The translations under genes were made by a program, and so were the position numbers. The notes beneath the pieces are model-generated. The model saw only the letters and a list, made by a program, of their open reading frames with translations. It was not told the DNA's origin and searched no databases. From Dehalococcoidia bacterium (GTDB taxonomy: Bacteria > Chloroflexota > Dehalococcoidia > Dehalococcoidales > UBA1222), in the NCBI GenBank assembly GCA_009776735.1, contig WRNG01000003.1:1-51098 (forward strand): 51,098 nucleotides of DNA. Reading direction: 5' to 3'. Shown in pieces: positions 19,576 to 30,667 of this stretch (positions are counted from its first letter, which is position 1; each line of letters opens with the position of its first letter).

Positions 19576-20697
19576 TCAAACGTTGTTTTGAATAATAGCT
19601 CTAGTCTCTTTGTCGACGCTGATAATATCATCAATTGAAGGGCAACAGATGTTCTTATGCCTAGCCAAGGCCTTTTCAATTAAACTTGGTATATAATTGA
19701 ACTCAATGCGTCCGGACAGAAATAGGTCAACCGCCGTTTCATCTGCCGCACACAGGACAGCCGGAAAAGTTCCGCCTTTTTTCCCGGCATCAATTGCCAG
19801 TTTTAGACAGGGGAAACGAGTATAGTCGGGCTCTTCAAAAGAGAGGAGATTGTTTTTCATAAGATCTAAGCGTGGCAGAGAAGGATTGTCCCATCTGTGT
19901 GGGTGGCTGAGCGCATATTGAATTGGAATACGCATATCGGCAGTGCCAAGTTGGGCTTTGATAGTTCCATCACAGAATTCTACCATGGAATGTATTATGC
20001 TTTGCGGATGCACTAATACGTCGATTTGTTCGAAAGGCATACCGAATAACCAATGCGCTTCAATTACCTCCAGGCCTTTATTTGTGAGAGTAGCGCAATC
20101 AACAGTGATTTTGGCTCCCATTTTCCATGAAGGATGCTTAAGTGCCTGTTCGGCTTTTACACTTAAGAGTTCGATGGGAGAATAACTGCGGAAAGGCCCC
20201 CCGGATGCGGTAAGTATAAGGCGAGAGGGAAGGCTTTTTTCTCCCGTAAGGCACTGCCAAATCGCTGAATGCTCACTGTCAATGGTTCTGATTTGGGCAT
20301 TATGCTTTTGTGCCAGCGGCATGATGACACTTCCGGCGGACACCAAAGTTTCTTTATTGGCTAGAGCTATGATTTTACCAGCTTGGATGGCCGAAAGAAC
20401 AGGTTTAAGGCCGGATGCTCCGGACGAAGCGGCAACGATAATAGTAGCTTCGTCAAGGGAGACCATTTCCTCTCTCTCCATAAAGATATAATCACCGGGA
20501 AGAGAGTCAGCGTTTTTGCTTAAACAGTATACATAGCGAGGATGGAATTCAGCTATTTGAGAAGCCAGCAGTTTAAGGTTGTTTCCTCCTGCCAGCCCAA
20601 GCACCTGTAATTTGTCAGGATGAGCACGGACCACTTCCAATGTTTGCTGTCCGATAGAGCCGGTACACCCAAGTATGACAAGCTTAATGGGAGTCAT
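19576..20697 (-). CDS. dxr: 1-deoxy-D-xylulose-5-phosphate reductoisomerase
   Basis: LGCTGSIGQQTLEVVRAHPDKLQVLGLAGGNN; ANKETLVSAG; ATG at 20697 overlaps the cdsA stop (ATGA). Confidence 0.96.
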   Translation of the reverse strand: MTPIKLVILGCTGSIGQQTLEVVRAHPDKLQVLGLAGGNNLKLLASQIAEFHPRYVYCLSKNADSLPGDYIFMEREEMVSLDEATIIVAASSGASGLKPVLSAIQAGKIIALANKETLVSAGSVIMPLAQKHNAQIRTIDSEHSAIWQCLTGEKSLPSRLILTASGGPFRSYSPIELLSVKAEQALKHPSWKMGAKITVDCATLTNKGLEVIEAHWLFGMPFEQIDVLVHPQSIIHSMVEFCDGTIKAQLGTADMRIPIQYALSHPHRWDNPSLPRLDLMKNNLLSFEEPDYTRFPCLKLAIDAGKKGGTFPAVLCAADETAVDLFLSGRIEFNYIPSLIEKALARHKNICCPSIDDIISVDKETRAIIQNNV

Positions 20698-21494
20698 GTT
20701 GTCCACACAACGTAATAATAGACGACAATTCCCGCCAAAATAATGCCGTCAATGCGGTCTAAAAGACCGCCGTGGCCAGGAAGCGCATGCCCGGAATCCT
20801 TGACTCCCATATTGCGTTTGAATAGGGATTCTGCTAAGTCGCCAGTTTGGGCAAAGATACTGGTTATAGCACTTAGAAAGGCAGCTCCCCAAAAGGAAAT
20901 GGGCAAATGAAGAGCCCATGCGGTTAAAATACCGACCACAATGGCGCCGAGTAATCCTCCAAGGGCTCCCTCCCATGTCTTTGAGGGACTGATGCTGCGT
21001 GCCATTTTGTGCTGTCCCAGTAAGCTTCCCACAAAATAGGCCATGGTGTCGGTGGCAAAAGCGCAAAATAAGGCCAGAATAACCCATTCATGACCATGCT
21101 CAAGTCTCACAAGAGTAGCATATCGGCTGGCAGGCCAGCCGATATACAGAATACCGGCCACAGTGAAAGCCCAACCGGCAAAAGCGTCGTCATTATTACG
21201 GCGCAGCAATACCCAAATCATGGGTAGGATAAAAGCGATACTGAACAGCAAACCGTTTTCATCATGCCAATTGAACAATGGAGAAAAAGTGAAAACCAGA
21301 ATAAGACCCAGACCGAGAAATAATGCGGGATGTCCCTTGCCACTGGCACCAATAATGCGATAGAACTCCCAAGCACCAAGCAGGGCGCAGATCGCAATTG
21401 TGATGGTGAATGTGGGGATATATTGGTCGGCCCACAACATGATTAACAAGGCTCCAAACAGTACCAGAGCCGTAAGAATGCGTTTAAGTAACAT
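20694..21494 (-). CDS. cdsA: Phosphatidate cytidylyltransferase
   Basis: SPSKTWEGALGG...GDLAESLFKRNMGVKDSGHALPGHGGLLDRIDG. Confidence 0.95.
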   Translation of the reverse strand: MLLKRILTALVLFGALLIMLWADQYIPTFTITIAICALLGAWEFYRIIGASGKGHPALFLGLGLILVFTFSPLFNWHDENGLLFSIAFILPMIWVLLRRNNDDAFAGWAFTVAGILYIGWPASRYATLVRLEHGHEWVILALFCAFATDTMAYFVGSLLGQHKMARSISPSKTWEGALGGLLGAIVVGILTAWALHLPISFWGAAFLSAITSIFAQTGDLAESLFKRNMGVKDSGHALPGHGGLLDRIDGIILAGIVVYYYVVWTT

Positions 21495-21497
21495 AAA

Positions 21498-22202
21498 CTA
21501 CAGTCTCCCGAAGCGGCGCTGGCGCATGCTAAAGGCTTGCAGGGCCTTATCCAACTCATCTCGATTAAAATCAGGCCACAATACCGGTGTGAAATAAAAC
21601 TCAGCGTAAGCTACTTGCCAGAGTAAAAAATTGGAAATACGAAGTTCGTCAGCTGTGCGGATTAACAAATCTACATCGGGCATACCTGCGGTATAAAGAT
21701 GGTCGTTGATGGTTTCTTCATTTACATCTTCAGGGGTGATATTTTCAGCGACTATTTGGCGCACAGCATCGGTTATTTCCTGTCTGCCTCCATAATTGAG
21801 GGCCAGAGAAATTGTTATTCCGGTATTATTCGCTGTTAATTCAACAGCGTCGCGAATGTCTCTAATCAGTTTATTGGAAAGGCTAGAGGTTTGTCCAAGC
21901 CAGCGGATGCGCACGTTGTTTTTATTTAGTTCCATCGCTTCGTTTTTAATGGAGTTGTTTAAGAGTTGGAAAATGCCATTCACTTCGGCTTGTGGACGCT
22001 GCCAGTTTTCGGTTGAGAAAGCGTAGAAAGTGGCGTATTTAATATGGCCGGTTTCGCCCAAATAACGCACAATATCGCGCACAGTTCTAAAACCGGCACG
22101 ATGCCCTTCCAGCCGCGGGAGACCGCGCTTGGTAGCCCATCGCCCGTTACCGTCCATAATGATGGCTATATGCTTCGGGAATTCGTATGGTTCTTTTGCC
22201 AT
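21498..22202 (-). CDS. uppS: Isoprenyl transferase (undecaprenyl diphosphate synthase)
   Basis: HIAIIMDGNGRWATKRGLPRLEGHRAG; LALNYGGRQEI; DLLIRTADELRISNFLLWQVAYAEF. Confidence 0.96.
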   Translation of the reverse strand: MAKEPYEFPKHIAIIMDGNGRWATKRGLPRLEGHRAGFRTVRDIVRYLGETGHIKYATFYAFSTENWQRPQAEVNGIFQLLNNSIKNEAMELNKNNVRIRWLGQTSSLSNKLIRDIRDAVELTANNTGITISLALNYGGRQEITDAVRQIVAENITPEDVNEETINDHLYTAGMPDVDLLIRTADELRISNFLLWQVAYAEFYFTPVLWPDFNRDELDKALQAFSMRQRRFGRL

Positions 22203-22424
22203 GTTGCTCCATTTTAACACATGGGTGACTGAGTGGCTATTCTTGGGGATTTTTCGTGTCGAACTCGGTGGTAGCTATCGTTACGGCTGTGGATTAATGT
22301 CTCCATGTCCGATTGCGGGAGACCCGGATTCAATTATGGAAAACATATAACCCACATGGCACGGACGTTTCTCCGCCGGTTTCATAACAGATGAAGAATG
22401 CCGAGTTTTTGGCGCAGAAACAAG

Positions 22425-22982
22425 CTAAACTTGTTTTAGTTCACTAGCTTTGGTGTTTTCCAAATCATCAATCGTACTGATAAACGAATCAGTTAGTTTT
22501 TGTAATCTGGCTTCCCCGCGTTTCAAATCGTCTTGAGAGATGTCCTTGTTCTTTTCCAGTTTTTTGAGCTCTTCCATCGCGTCTCGGCGAACATTTCTGA
22601 TTGCAACCTTATTCTCTTCGGTCATACGACGCATCATTTTGGTGAGTTCGGTTCGGCGCTCTTCCGAGAGAGGGGGGATAACCAGGCGAATTACGCTTCC
22701 GTCAGAAGTGGGGTTGATACCAATGTTGGCTTTCATAATCGCTTTTTCAATCAAAGAGAGGATGTTAGGATCCCACGGTTGAATAACAAGTAAGTTAGTA
22801 CCGGAAACGGACACGTTTCCAATATGGTTGAGAGGGGTGGAAACACCGTTATAATCAACTCGAACATGTTCAACCAAGGCTGGATTAGCACGTCCCGTGC
22901 GTATTCCTCCCAAGTCCCGTTTAAGAATATCAAATGAGGTTTTCATTTTTTCTTCAGCTTTAGCGATGATTGTCTCAATCAT
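22425..22982 (-). CDS. frr: Ribosome recycling factor
   Basis: [36 protein letters not shown]. Confidence 0.97.
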   Translation of the reverse strand: MIETIIAKAEEKMKTSFDILKRDLGGIRTGRANPALVEHVRVDYNGVSTPLNHIGNVSVSGTNLLVIQPWDPNILSLIEKAIMKANIGINPTSDGSVIRLVIPPLSEERRTELTKMMRRMTEENKVAIRNVRRDAMEELKKLEKNKDISQDDLKRGEARLQKLTDSFISTIDDLENTKASELKQV

Positions 22983-23713
22983 AAATCCTCCTCATTATTA
23001 ATCAGTGTACCGATATATTTGCCGCCGATGGCGCTTTCCATACTATGTTCCGCTTGAAGATTGAATACGATAATGGGGAGCTTGTTGTCCATACAAAGAG
23101 AAAGCGCGGTAGTATCCATTACGTTTAGGCGCATATTCAGTGCTTGCATATAGGTTAGATGGTCAAATTTTTTGGCAAGAGGGTTTTTACGTGGGTCGGA
23201 ATCATAAACGCCGTCAACACAATTTTTTGTCATCAACAATACTTCTGCACCCAGCTCAATCGCACGCAGAGCGGCTGCTGTGTCGGTGGTCATATAAGGG
23301 TTGCCAGTGCCACTGGCGAGGATTACTACGCGTCCCTTTTCCATATGGCGAATGGCTCGGCGACGAATGAATGGCTCGGATACCTGCTGAATATTTAAGG
23401 CGGATTGCACACGTGTTTCAACCCCAATTTTCTCAAGGGTGTCTTGCAAGGCCAATGCGTTAATAACAGTGGCAAGCATCCCGGCATAATCAGCCGTTAC
23501 TCGATCAAAGCCAGCTTTTTCTGCAGTTGCGCCACGCCATATATTGCCAGCCCCAACAACTATTGCTATCTGCACATGCATATCAAGGGCTTGTTTTATA
23601 CGATGAGCTACATCGGAGACAACAACTGCGTCAATATCAGTATCGGCCTTGCCTCCCTTGAAAGCTTCGCCACTGAGTTTTAGTAAAATTCTTTTATATC
23701 TGGCCTGGGCCAT
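22979..23713 (-). CDS. pyrH: UMP kinase
   Basis: [46 protein letters not shown]. Confidence 0.97.
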   Translation of the reverse strand: MAQARYKRILLKLSGEAFKGGKADTDIDAVVVSDVAHRIKQALDMHVQIAIVVGAGNIWRGATAEKAGFDRVTADYAGMLATVINALALQDTLEKIGVETRVQSALNIQQVSEPFIRRRAIRHMEKGRVVILASGTGNPYMTTDTAAALRAIELGAEVLLMTKNCVDGVYDSDPRKNPLAKKFDHLTYMQALNMRLNVMDTTALSLCMDNKLPIIVFNLQAEHSMESAIGGKYIGTLINNEEDL

Positions 23714-23736
23714 ATTAAGCTCAGTCCTTTGGCAAT

Positions 23737-24252
23737 TTACTCCGGGTAAATGCCGATTTCAAAACGCATAAAGCGGTTAATACGAATATTCTCACCGGTG
23801 CGAGCGATGACTTCCATAATCAAGTCTTTTATGGTTCTGGAAGGCTCTTTAATAAAAGCTTGTTCCATCAATGAAATAGTCTCACCTGGCGTAACCTCTA
23901 AGTCGGCAGGGATTTGTTCGCATGACACATAGGAGGGATTCATAGCTGCAACTTGCATAGCTATGTCATGTGCGAGTTGCTTGAACTCTGCGGTGCGAGC
24001 AACGAAATCAGTTTCGCAATTAAGTTCTACCATAGCCGCTAATTTTCCCCCGGTATGGATATATGTCTCCACAAGCCCCTGTGCAGTTACACGGTCAGCC
24101 TTCTTGGCGGCTTTGGCGCAACCCCGCTCTCTCAGTAGTTCCACAGCCTTATCAATATTCCCATCGGTTTCAATAAGCGTGGCACGGCAGTCCATTATCC
24201 CCGCTCCGCATTTTTCTCTCAGAAGCTTGATGCTTTCAGTCGTTATTTCCAC
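23737..24252 (-). CDS. tsf: Elongation factor Ts (short form)
   Basis: [44 protein letters not shown]. Confidence 0.97.
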   Translation of the reverse strand: MEITTESIKLLREKCGAGIMDCRATLIETDGNIDKAVELLRERGCAKAAKKADRVTAQGLVETYIHTGGKLAAMVELNCETDFVARTAEFKQLAHDIAMQVAAMNPSYVSCEQIPADLEVTPGETISLMEQAFIKEPSRTIKDLIMEVIARTGENIRINRFMRFEIGIYPE

Positions 24253-24267
24253 TTAAATCTCCTTGGA

Positions 24268-25026
24268 TTACAGGGTTTCTGGGGTTGCTTCAACAGGTTC
24301 CTCGGTTAAAGGAACATCGCCTTTTTCAACTTCAACAACCAATTCTCCTTTGGCCTCAAGAATGCTATTGGTAATTTTGCTGGCAACCAGTTTGATAGCA
24401 CGAATGGCGTCGTCATTGGAAGGAATAGGAGTGTCAATCTCATCGGGGTTGCAGTTAGTATCAACCATGGCTACAACGGGTATTCTCATCCGGCGAGCTT
24501 CGGCGATAGCGATACGTTCTTTGGACGGGTCTACGATGAATAGGATATCCGGGAGCATAGTCATTTCTTTAATGCCTCCGAATTGGGCATTCATCTGCTC
24601 AATCTCCTCGGTTAATTTCTGGGCTTCTTTTTTCGGAAGACGAGCTAGTTCTCCTTTGGATTGCTGGTCTTCAATTCTTACTAAATAATCAATGCGGTTT
24701 TGAATGGCTGCGAAATTAGTAAGGGTGCCACCTACCCAGCGCTGATTGACATAAAACATGCCTGCCCGTAGGGCTTCTTCTTGGACGATAGTCTGAGCCT
24801 GTTTCTTGGTGCCTACAAACAAAACCTTACCGCCTTCGGCAACAACATCTTTAACATAATCACAGGCACTAATTAACATGGAGGCAGTTTGCTCCAAATC
24901 AATGATGTGAATGCCGTTGCGTTTGGTAAAAATATATTTTTTCATGCGCGGATGCCACCTGCTGGTCTGGTGACCAAAGTGAGCCCCGGCTTCCAATAAT
25001 TCTTTTATCGTTGCAGTATCAGCCAA
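24268..25026 (-). CDS. rpsB: 30S ribosomal protein S2
   Basis: [42 protein letters not shown] start at 25026 preceded by GGAGG. Confidence 0.96.
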   Translation of the reverse strand: MADTATIKELLEAGAHFGHQTSRWHPRMKKYIFTKRNGIHIIDLEQTASMLISACDYVKDVVAEGGKVLFVGTKKQAQTIVQEEALRAGMFYVNQRWVGGTLTNFAAIQNRIDYLVRIEDQQSKGELARLPKKEAQKLTEEIEQMNAQFGGIKEMTMLPDILFIVDPSKERIAIAEARRMRIPVVAMVDTNCNPDEIDTPIPSNDDAIRAIKLVASKITNSILEAKGELVVEVEKGDVPLTEEPVEATPETL

Positions 25027-25153
25027 GAAATCCTCCCTTATGTACTTGTTTGAAACTCTTTTAACAAAGCAGTATAACACACCGCTGTATAACCAGCAAG
25101 CGGAGTATGGTGTCTTGTGGCAGTTATTTATGTCAGAAATATGACGACATTCT

Positions 25154-25921
25154 TTAAAGAGATCTAACCCAATTAACGGCGTTGTGATAAATTGCTGAAC
25201 CCAAACCGCTTATTTGCGCCTCGCCGCGTGTCCAACGTGGGTGATGAGTGTTATATATATGGTCCTCAGGATGAGGCATCAAGCCAAAAACACGCCCGCT
25301 TTCATCAGTAATACCTGCAATGTCGTTAACAGAGCCATTTGGGTTAAAAGGGTAGCCGGCTTGGCGCCGTCCTTTCATATCAGTGTAATAAAGCGCCACA
25401 TCCAACTTCTCAACCACTTCAGGCGGTGCCACTAATTTTCCTTCTCCGTGAGCCACTGGTACGTAGATGGTTTCTATGTTGCGGGTAAAAACGCATTTGC
25501 TGTTGGGATTAGCTGTTAAGTAAACCCATCTACACTCAAAGCGTCCAGAATCGTTGTTGGTGAGAGTAACACTTTGTCCGTTGGACGTGGGACCAGGGAG
25601 AATGCCTGCCTTAACCAGTGTTTGAAAACCATTGCATATTCCAAGCACCAATCCTCCGTTGCTAATAAAAGGAGCGATTTCATCCTTGAGTTTTAGATTC
25701 AGTTCGTTGGAGAGAACCCGTCCAGCTCCAAGATTATCACCATAGGCAAACCCACCCGGAAAGACCAGCACTTGGTAGTCGCGGAAACGAAAATCAGCTC
25801 TGGCCACTTGATTAATGGTAGCGAATTGCGTTACGGCACCTGCTTGTTCAAAGGCTATCGCAGTTTCTTCTTCCCGATTAATACCGGGAGCTCGAAGCAA
25901 TAATACTTTTACAATACTCAT
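25154..25921 (-). CDS. purQ: Phosphoribosylformylglycinamidine synthase subunit PurQ
   Basis: [48 protein letters not shown]. Confidence 0.96.
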   Translation of the reverse strand: MSIVKVLLLRAPGINREEETAIAFEQAGAVTQFATINQVARADFRFRDYQVLVFPGGFAYGDNLGAGRVLSNELNLKLKDEIAPFISNGGLVLGICNGFQTLVKAGILPGPTSNGQSVTLTNNDSGRFECRWVYLTANPNSKCVFTRNIETIYVPVAHGEGKLVAPPEVVEKLDVALYYTDMKGRRQAGYPFNPNGSVNDIAGITDESGRVFGLMPHPEDHIYNTHHPRWTRGEAQISGLGSAIYHNAVNWVRSL

Positions 25922-25925
25922 ATAG

Positions 25926-28784
25926 TTACCAGCGTAATGGTTTCTGCCAAGATTCCTTCAATTTTTGAATAGGGATTGAGACTACAAGATTTCCCTGAAG
26001 TCCCTCAATCTCCAACATATCAGTTGCGGTGACCTCACCAATAACAGCGAAAGCATTATCGTATAAAACATTCTCAAACTCTTCCAATTTCCGTGGGTCA
26101 ACTTCAACCAGAAAACGGCTGTTAGATTCGGAGAACAGCAAAATATCGTCTTGCTGTATGTCTTCTCCAAGAGGTAAAGTTCTTAAGGTGACTTTGGCTC
26201 CTAATCCACCGGCAAAAGCCATTTCAGATAAGGCTACCGCTAAACCGCCATCCGAAAGGTCATGACAGGCGCAAACTAACCCCTGTGCGGTGGCTTTACT
26301 CAAATCGCACATTAATTTATGTGATGATTCGGCATTAACAATCGGTGAGCGATTGCCGATATAGCCCAGCTGGGCATAATACTCTGAACCGCCTAATTCA
26401 GCGAAAGTGTTTCCCAGCACATATATTAGATTTCCCGCCTCTTTAAAATCCATGCTGATAGCTTTGGTGGCCTCTGGCATTACAGAAATGGCTGAGATAA
26501 GCAGTGTGTGTGGAATTGATATCCGTTTTCCGTTATGTTCATACTCATTATTCAAAGAATCTTTCCCGGAGATAAAAGGGGCTTTATATGCTAACGACAG
26601 ATCATGGCAGGCTTGCGTGGCAAGTATCAGGGCTCCCAAACTTTGTGATTCTTTAACGCTTCCCCAGCAGAAGTTATCAAGCAGTGCCACTTTTTCCAAT
26701 GAACCACCGACTGCAATTATTTGTCTTAGTGCCTCATCAATGGCAGATGCTGCCATCCAATAGGGGTCAATGTCTCCGTATCGAGTGTTAATCCCGTTGG
26801 AAATGATTAATCCGCAGGCAGAATCCGCCAGCGGACGAATAATGGCGGCATCCCCCGGTCCATCTTCTTGTGCCCCTACCAGTGGTTTGAGCACACTTGA
26901 GCCTTGTACCTCATGATCATATTGACGGATGACCCATTCTTTACTACACACATTCCATGCGCTCAGTATTTGTAGTAGCATTTCGTTGTAGTCATTCAGC
27001 GGCGTTATTTGTGGTTCGGGATGAATTGCTTTTTGCCAACTTGCCACAAGATTCATCTGCGGGATTCCGCCGTGCAAAAACTGCATATCTAAGTCACATA
27101 CGACGTTCTCGTTGTAACAAAGTGTTAGCTTGCGGTCATCAGTGAATTCGCCGATCACAGTAGCTTCGGCTCCTTCCTCGGCAAAGGTACAAATGAGTTC
27201 ATCCACATTCGCCGGCGGAACCGCCAGCAACATACGTTCTTGAGACTCTGAAATCCAGATTTCGGAATAAGATAGTCCGGCATATTTAAGTGGCACTTTA
27301 TCCAAGTAGATTTTGACCCCTGTTTCCTGCGCCATTTCACCTACTGCTGAGGATAAGCCTCCTCCACCGCAATCGGTTATACGTGAGTATAACTTTTTAT
27401 CCCGGGCTTTTAGTTGCCCATCCAACACCTTTTTTTCCATGATGGCGTTGCCGATTTGCACAGAAGTGAAAGAAAGGTCGGTGGAATCGCGTGTCAATTG
27501 CTCTGAGGCAAAAGTGACACCATGAATACCATCGCGTCCCGTACGCCCTCCCACCAGGACCACTTTATCTCCGGGAGATTGTTGTCCCATCTGGGACATA
27601 TCGCGGGGCATCAGACCTATTGTACCGCAGAAAATGAGCGGGTTGGTAGTATAACGTTCATCAAACAGGATGGCTCCGTTAAGAGTGGGAATACCTAACC
27701 GATTGCCATAATCAGCCACGCCAGCCCGCACTCCTTTAAAAATCCGGCGAGGGTGCAGCACTCCGGGCGGCAAACGTTCAAAATCGTAATCTGGTGGACC
27801 AAAACAGAAGACATCGGTATTGGCAATCGGTTTTGCGCCCATCCCTGTGCCCATTACGTCACGCACCACCCCGCCAACTCCGGTTGCCGCCCCACCATAA
27901 GGTTCAATCGCGGAAGGATGGTTGTGAGTCTCCACTTTGAAACAGACAGCCCAGTTTTGGTCAAAGGCAATTACCCCGGCATTATCACGAAATACTGATA
28001 AGCACCAATCAGGTGAAAGTTCTTTGGTGGCTTGCATAATGGTGTTTTTCAGCAAGTTGCCAATTTCTTGTCCTTCAAATTCGAAATGCGCTTTAAAGGT
28101 TTTATGCACGCAGTGTTCGCTCCAAGTCTGCCCCAATGTTTCCATCTCAGCGTCGGTAGGGTTACGCCCAAGGCTGACAAAGTGAGATCTTATAGCGAGT
28201 ATCTCGTCTTTGTTCAAGGTATAGTCGCGTCCAATTTGTAACAGGTTCTCTTCATCGGCGCTGAGAATATCCACCAGCTTTAATTGGAATTGATAGCGCG
28301 GGTTTTGTGGAAAGACTTTTGGTAACTCTTTAACGACACGTTGAATAATTGGATTAACGAGAAGCCTTGAGGTAATAATATCCAGTTTTTCCTGGCATAA
28401 AAGACCTTTGATTACGTAGTGTTGAGCGGTCTTGGCTGCGGAGACGGTTGTGATGCCCATTCCAGATATGGCTTGCAGAAGTGTTTCCTCCACCGGATCA
28501 GCTACGCCGGGGTTGTAAGTAACAATGACGTTATGCATATCGGGCGTGTCTGTGGTTTGTAAAGTGGAAAAACTATAAAACTGAGTAATCGGGTCCACCA
28601 GTAACTCACTGGCGATGCGTACGAGTTCTTCCGAAGTCAGTGTTCCCTCCAGCCAGTAGCAGTCATTTACAGAAACAGCAATGCCCCCGGACTGGATACC
28701 TAAATCAACAATACTATTAGCGATGCCCGTACCGCGCGGGTCAGGTTGGCTGTCTTTGAGGCCGACCTCAATGTTGTAAATCAA
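25926..28784 (-). CDS. purL: Phosphoribosylformylglycinamidine synthase PurL with two N-terminal PurS-like domains
   Basis: TLGQTWSEHCVHKTFKA, FKVETHNHPSAIEPYGGAATGVGGVVRDVMGTG; two tandem PurS-like segments at the N-terminus. Confidence 0.93.
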   Translation of the reverse strand: MIYNIEVGLKDSQPDPRGTGIANSIVDLGIQSGGIAVSVNDCYWLEGTLTSEELVRIASELLVDPITQFYSFSTLQTTDTPDMHNVIVTYNPGVADPVEETLLQAISGMGITTVSAAKTAQHYVIKGLLCQEKLDIITSRLLVNPIIQRVVKELPKVFPQNPRYQFQLKLVDILSADEENLLQIGRDYTLNKDEILAIRSHFVSLGRNPTDAEMETLGQTWSEHCVHKTFKAHFEFEGQEIGNLLKNTIMQATKELSPDWCLSVFRDNAGVIAFDQNWAVCFKVETHNHPSAIEPYGGAATGVGGVVRDVMGTGMGAKPIANTDVFCFGPPDYDFERLPPGVLHPRRIFKGVRAGVADYGNRLGIPTLNGAILFDERYTTNPLIFCGTIGLMPRDMSQMGQQSPGDKVVLVGGRTGRDGIHGVTFASEQLTRDSTDLSFTSVQIGNAIMEKKVLDGQLKARDKKLYSRITDCGGGGLSSAVGEMAQETGVKIYLDKVPLKYAGLSYSEIWISESQERMLLAVPPANVDELICTFAEEGAEATVIGEFTDDRKLTLCYNENVVCDLDMQFLHGGIPQMNLVASWQKAIHPEPQITPLNDYNEMLLQILSAWNVCSKEWVIRQYDHEVQGSSVLKPLVGAQEDGPGDAAIIRPLADSACGLIISNGINTRYGDIDPYWMAASAIDEALRQIIAVGGSLEKVALLDNFCWGSVKESQSLGALILATQACHDLSLAYKAPFISGKDSLNNEYEHNGKRISIPHTLLISAISVMPEATKAISMDFKEAGNLIYVLGNTFAELGGSEYYAQLGYIGNRSPIVNAESSHKLMCDLSKATAQGLVCACHDLSDGGLAVALSEMAFAGGLGAKVTLRTLPLGEDIQQDDILLFSESNSRFLVEVDPRKLEEFENVLYDNAFAVIGEVTATDMLEIEGLQGNLVVSIPIQKLKESWQKPLRW

Positions 28785-28921
28785 GTCTAATTACCAATCC
28801 TTTTAGTGGGTGGAAGGAGGAAACAGTATCTATTTGCGGCAGTATCGTAGCATATTTGAGAAAGAATGTGAAATGAAAGGAACACAAGTAACCTTTGTTG
28901 CTGGGTAACCCTTTGCTGCGG

Positions 28922-30664
28922 CTAGGACAAATCCCATCCAGCGTTAATGGTTTTCTGATACATGGCATACCAGTCATCGTTCTCATACAATTCTTCCGAT
29001 GAACCCGATTTTACAATATTGCCGCCCGCCATCACGAACACACGATCAGCATCAATAATTCCACTTAAGCGATGACTGATTGAGAAAATTGTTCGGCCTG
29101 TTCCGGCTGTTCTAATGGCTGAAAACACGCGTTGTTCAGTTTTGGAATCCATACCTGAAGTCGGTTCGTCAAGTAACAGTATCTGCGGGTTGGCGACAAT
29201 GGCTCTTGCAAGTGACAGTAACTGGGTTTCTCCGCTTGATAGTCCGGCAGCTCCCTCCCCGATGACAGTGGCAAATCCTTGTGGTAAGGCATTGATTGTT
29301 TCGCCCAGCCCCACTGCCTTAACCGCTGCTTCCACTTCCTCTTGAGAAATGGTTTCATCGCCAAGGGTGATGTTTTCCGTTACGGTACCGTCAAAGATTT
29401 GTGGCATTTGAGGTACAATACCAAGCAGACGGCGGCGTTTACGTGGGGGAATCGTATATGGATCCACTCCACAAATACGAACAAAGCCTTCTTTTGGCCG
29501 ATACAAGCCTGCCACAATATTCATCAAGGTTGTCTTGCCGGCCCCGCTACGACCGATGAATACCGCTTTTTCACCAGGCATTAACCGGGCGTGAAGTGCA
29601 TGGAGTACCGGCACTGAACCATAGGAAAAAGTTACTCCATCAATCACAAGTCCTTGGCTTTTATCAATAGGCTGATCAATATACACACGGTCTTCGATGG
29701 GCTCGCTGGCGAATTCATTTACTCTTGAAATACCGGCCATTGCTTGCTGAATTGTCTGGAACTCTTGTGCCAAGGCTTCAATAGGAGCGAAAATTCGTCC
29801 GACAAGGTCAGCAATCGCTGCTAATGTTCCTGTACTTAACGCCAGTGATAGAAAGGTTCCGTTTTTAGCTCCGAACCACAACGCTAAAGCAATGACTACC
29901 GCACGGATTGTTTGCATGAGGCAAGGGAATAAACTGTCATAAAGAGATATTTTACCGATGGCAGCAAAATGGCTTTCCAAAGGCTCACGAAACCTTTGTT
30001 TGCCATTTTCTTCCAGGGAGTAAGCTTTTACAGTATGAATTCCGCGTAGCCACTCTTGTATAAAGGAATAAATATCTGCTACTTTGGAGCGTACCAGCTT
30101 TTGAAACCTAAAAATATTCTTGCGGTAGTAATTAGAAATTAAGAATATTAGCGGGACGATAGTGATTTCCAGCCATATTAACTGGGGGGCAATAATGAAT
30201 AATGAAACCAGCAACCCCACGATTTTAAACAAATCGGTTGCCATTCCGATTATACCACTTGAGAAAAGGGTATTTATTGCGTCCACATCAGTGGTCAGTC
30301 TGGACATGATTTCGCCAACGGGAGTATTTGTGAAGTATTGAATCGGAAGCTTGGATAATCTTTGGGCCATTAACATACGTATACGATTAAGTATTTTTTG
30401 ACCAAGAACCGTTGTGACAACCGTTTTAACAAACGCCACCACATTTACTCCCGCTTGTACGGCTAAATACCATATTGCAAGCAGCCAGATGCCTTGGACT
30501 ATGCCTTTGGCGAAGTGCTCATCAATGATTTGGCGAATGATAAAAGCCGGAATCAGTTGGATGGCCATGGAAGCGATAATCGTCAGCAGAAGCAGTGCCG
30601 CAAGCCACCAGTTGCTTTTCAGCACATACACGGCGGCATCGTTGATAAAGCGTTCTTTTTTCAT
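28922..30664 (-). CDS. ABC transporter, fused permease/ATP-binding subunit (exporter type)
   Basis: Walker A GRSGAGKTT; signature LSSGETQLLSLARA; Walker B ILLLDEPTSGMD. Confidence 0.93.
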   Translation of the reverse strand: MKKERFINDAAVYVLKSNWWLAALLLLTIIASMAIQLIPAFIIRQIIDEHFAKGIVQGIWLLAIWYLAVQAGVNVVAFVKTVVTTVLGQKILNRIRMLMAQRLSKLPIQYFTNTPVGEIMSRLTTDVDAINTLFSSGIIGMATDLFKIVGLLVSLFIIAPQLIWLEITIVPLIFLISNYYRKNIFRFQKLVRSKVADIYSFIQEWLRGIHTVKAYSLEENGKQRFREPLESHFAAIGKISLYDSLFPCLMQTIRAVVIALALWFGAKNGTFLSLALSTGTLAAIADLVGRIFAPIEALAQEFQTIQQAMAGISRVNEFASEPIEDRVYIDQPIDKSQGLVIDGVTFSYGSVPVLHALHARLMPGEKAVFIGRSGAGKTTLMNIVAGLYRPKEGFVRICGVDPYTIPPRKRRRLLGIVPQMPQIFDGTVTENITLGDETISQEEVEAAVKAVGLGETINALPQGFATVIGEGAAGLSSGETQLLSLARAIVANPQILLLDEPTSGMDSKTEQRVFSAIRTAGTGRTIFSISHRLSGIIDADRVFVMAGGNIVKSGSSEELYENDDWYAMYQKTINAGWDLS

Positions 30665-30667
30665 GAG

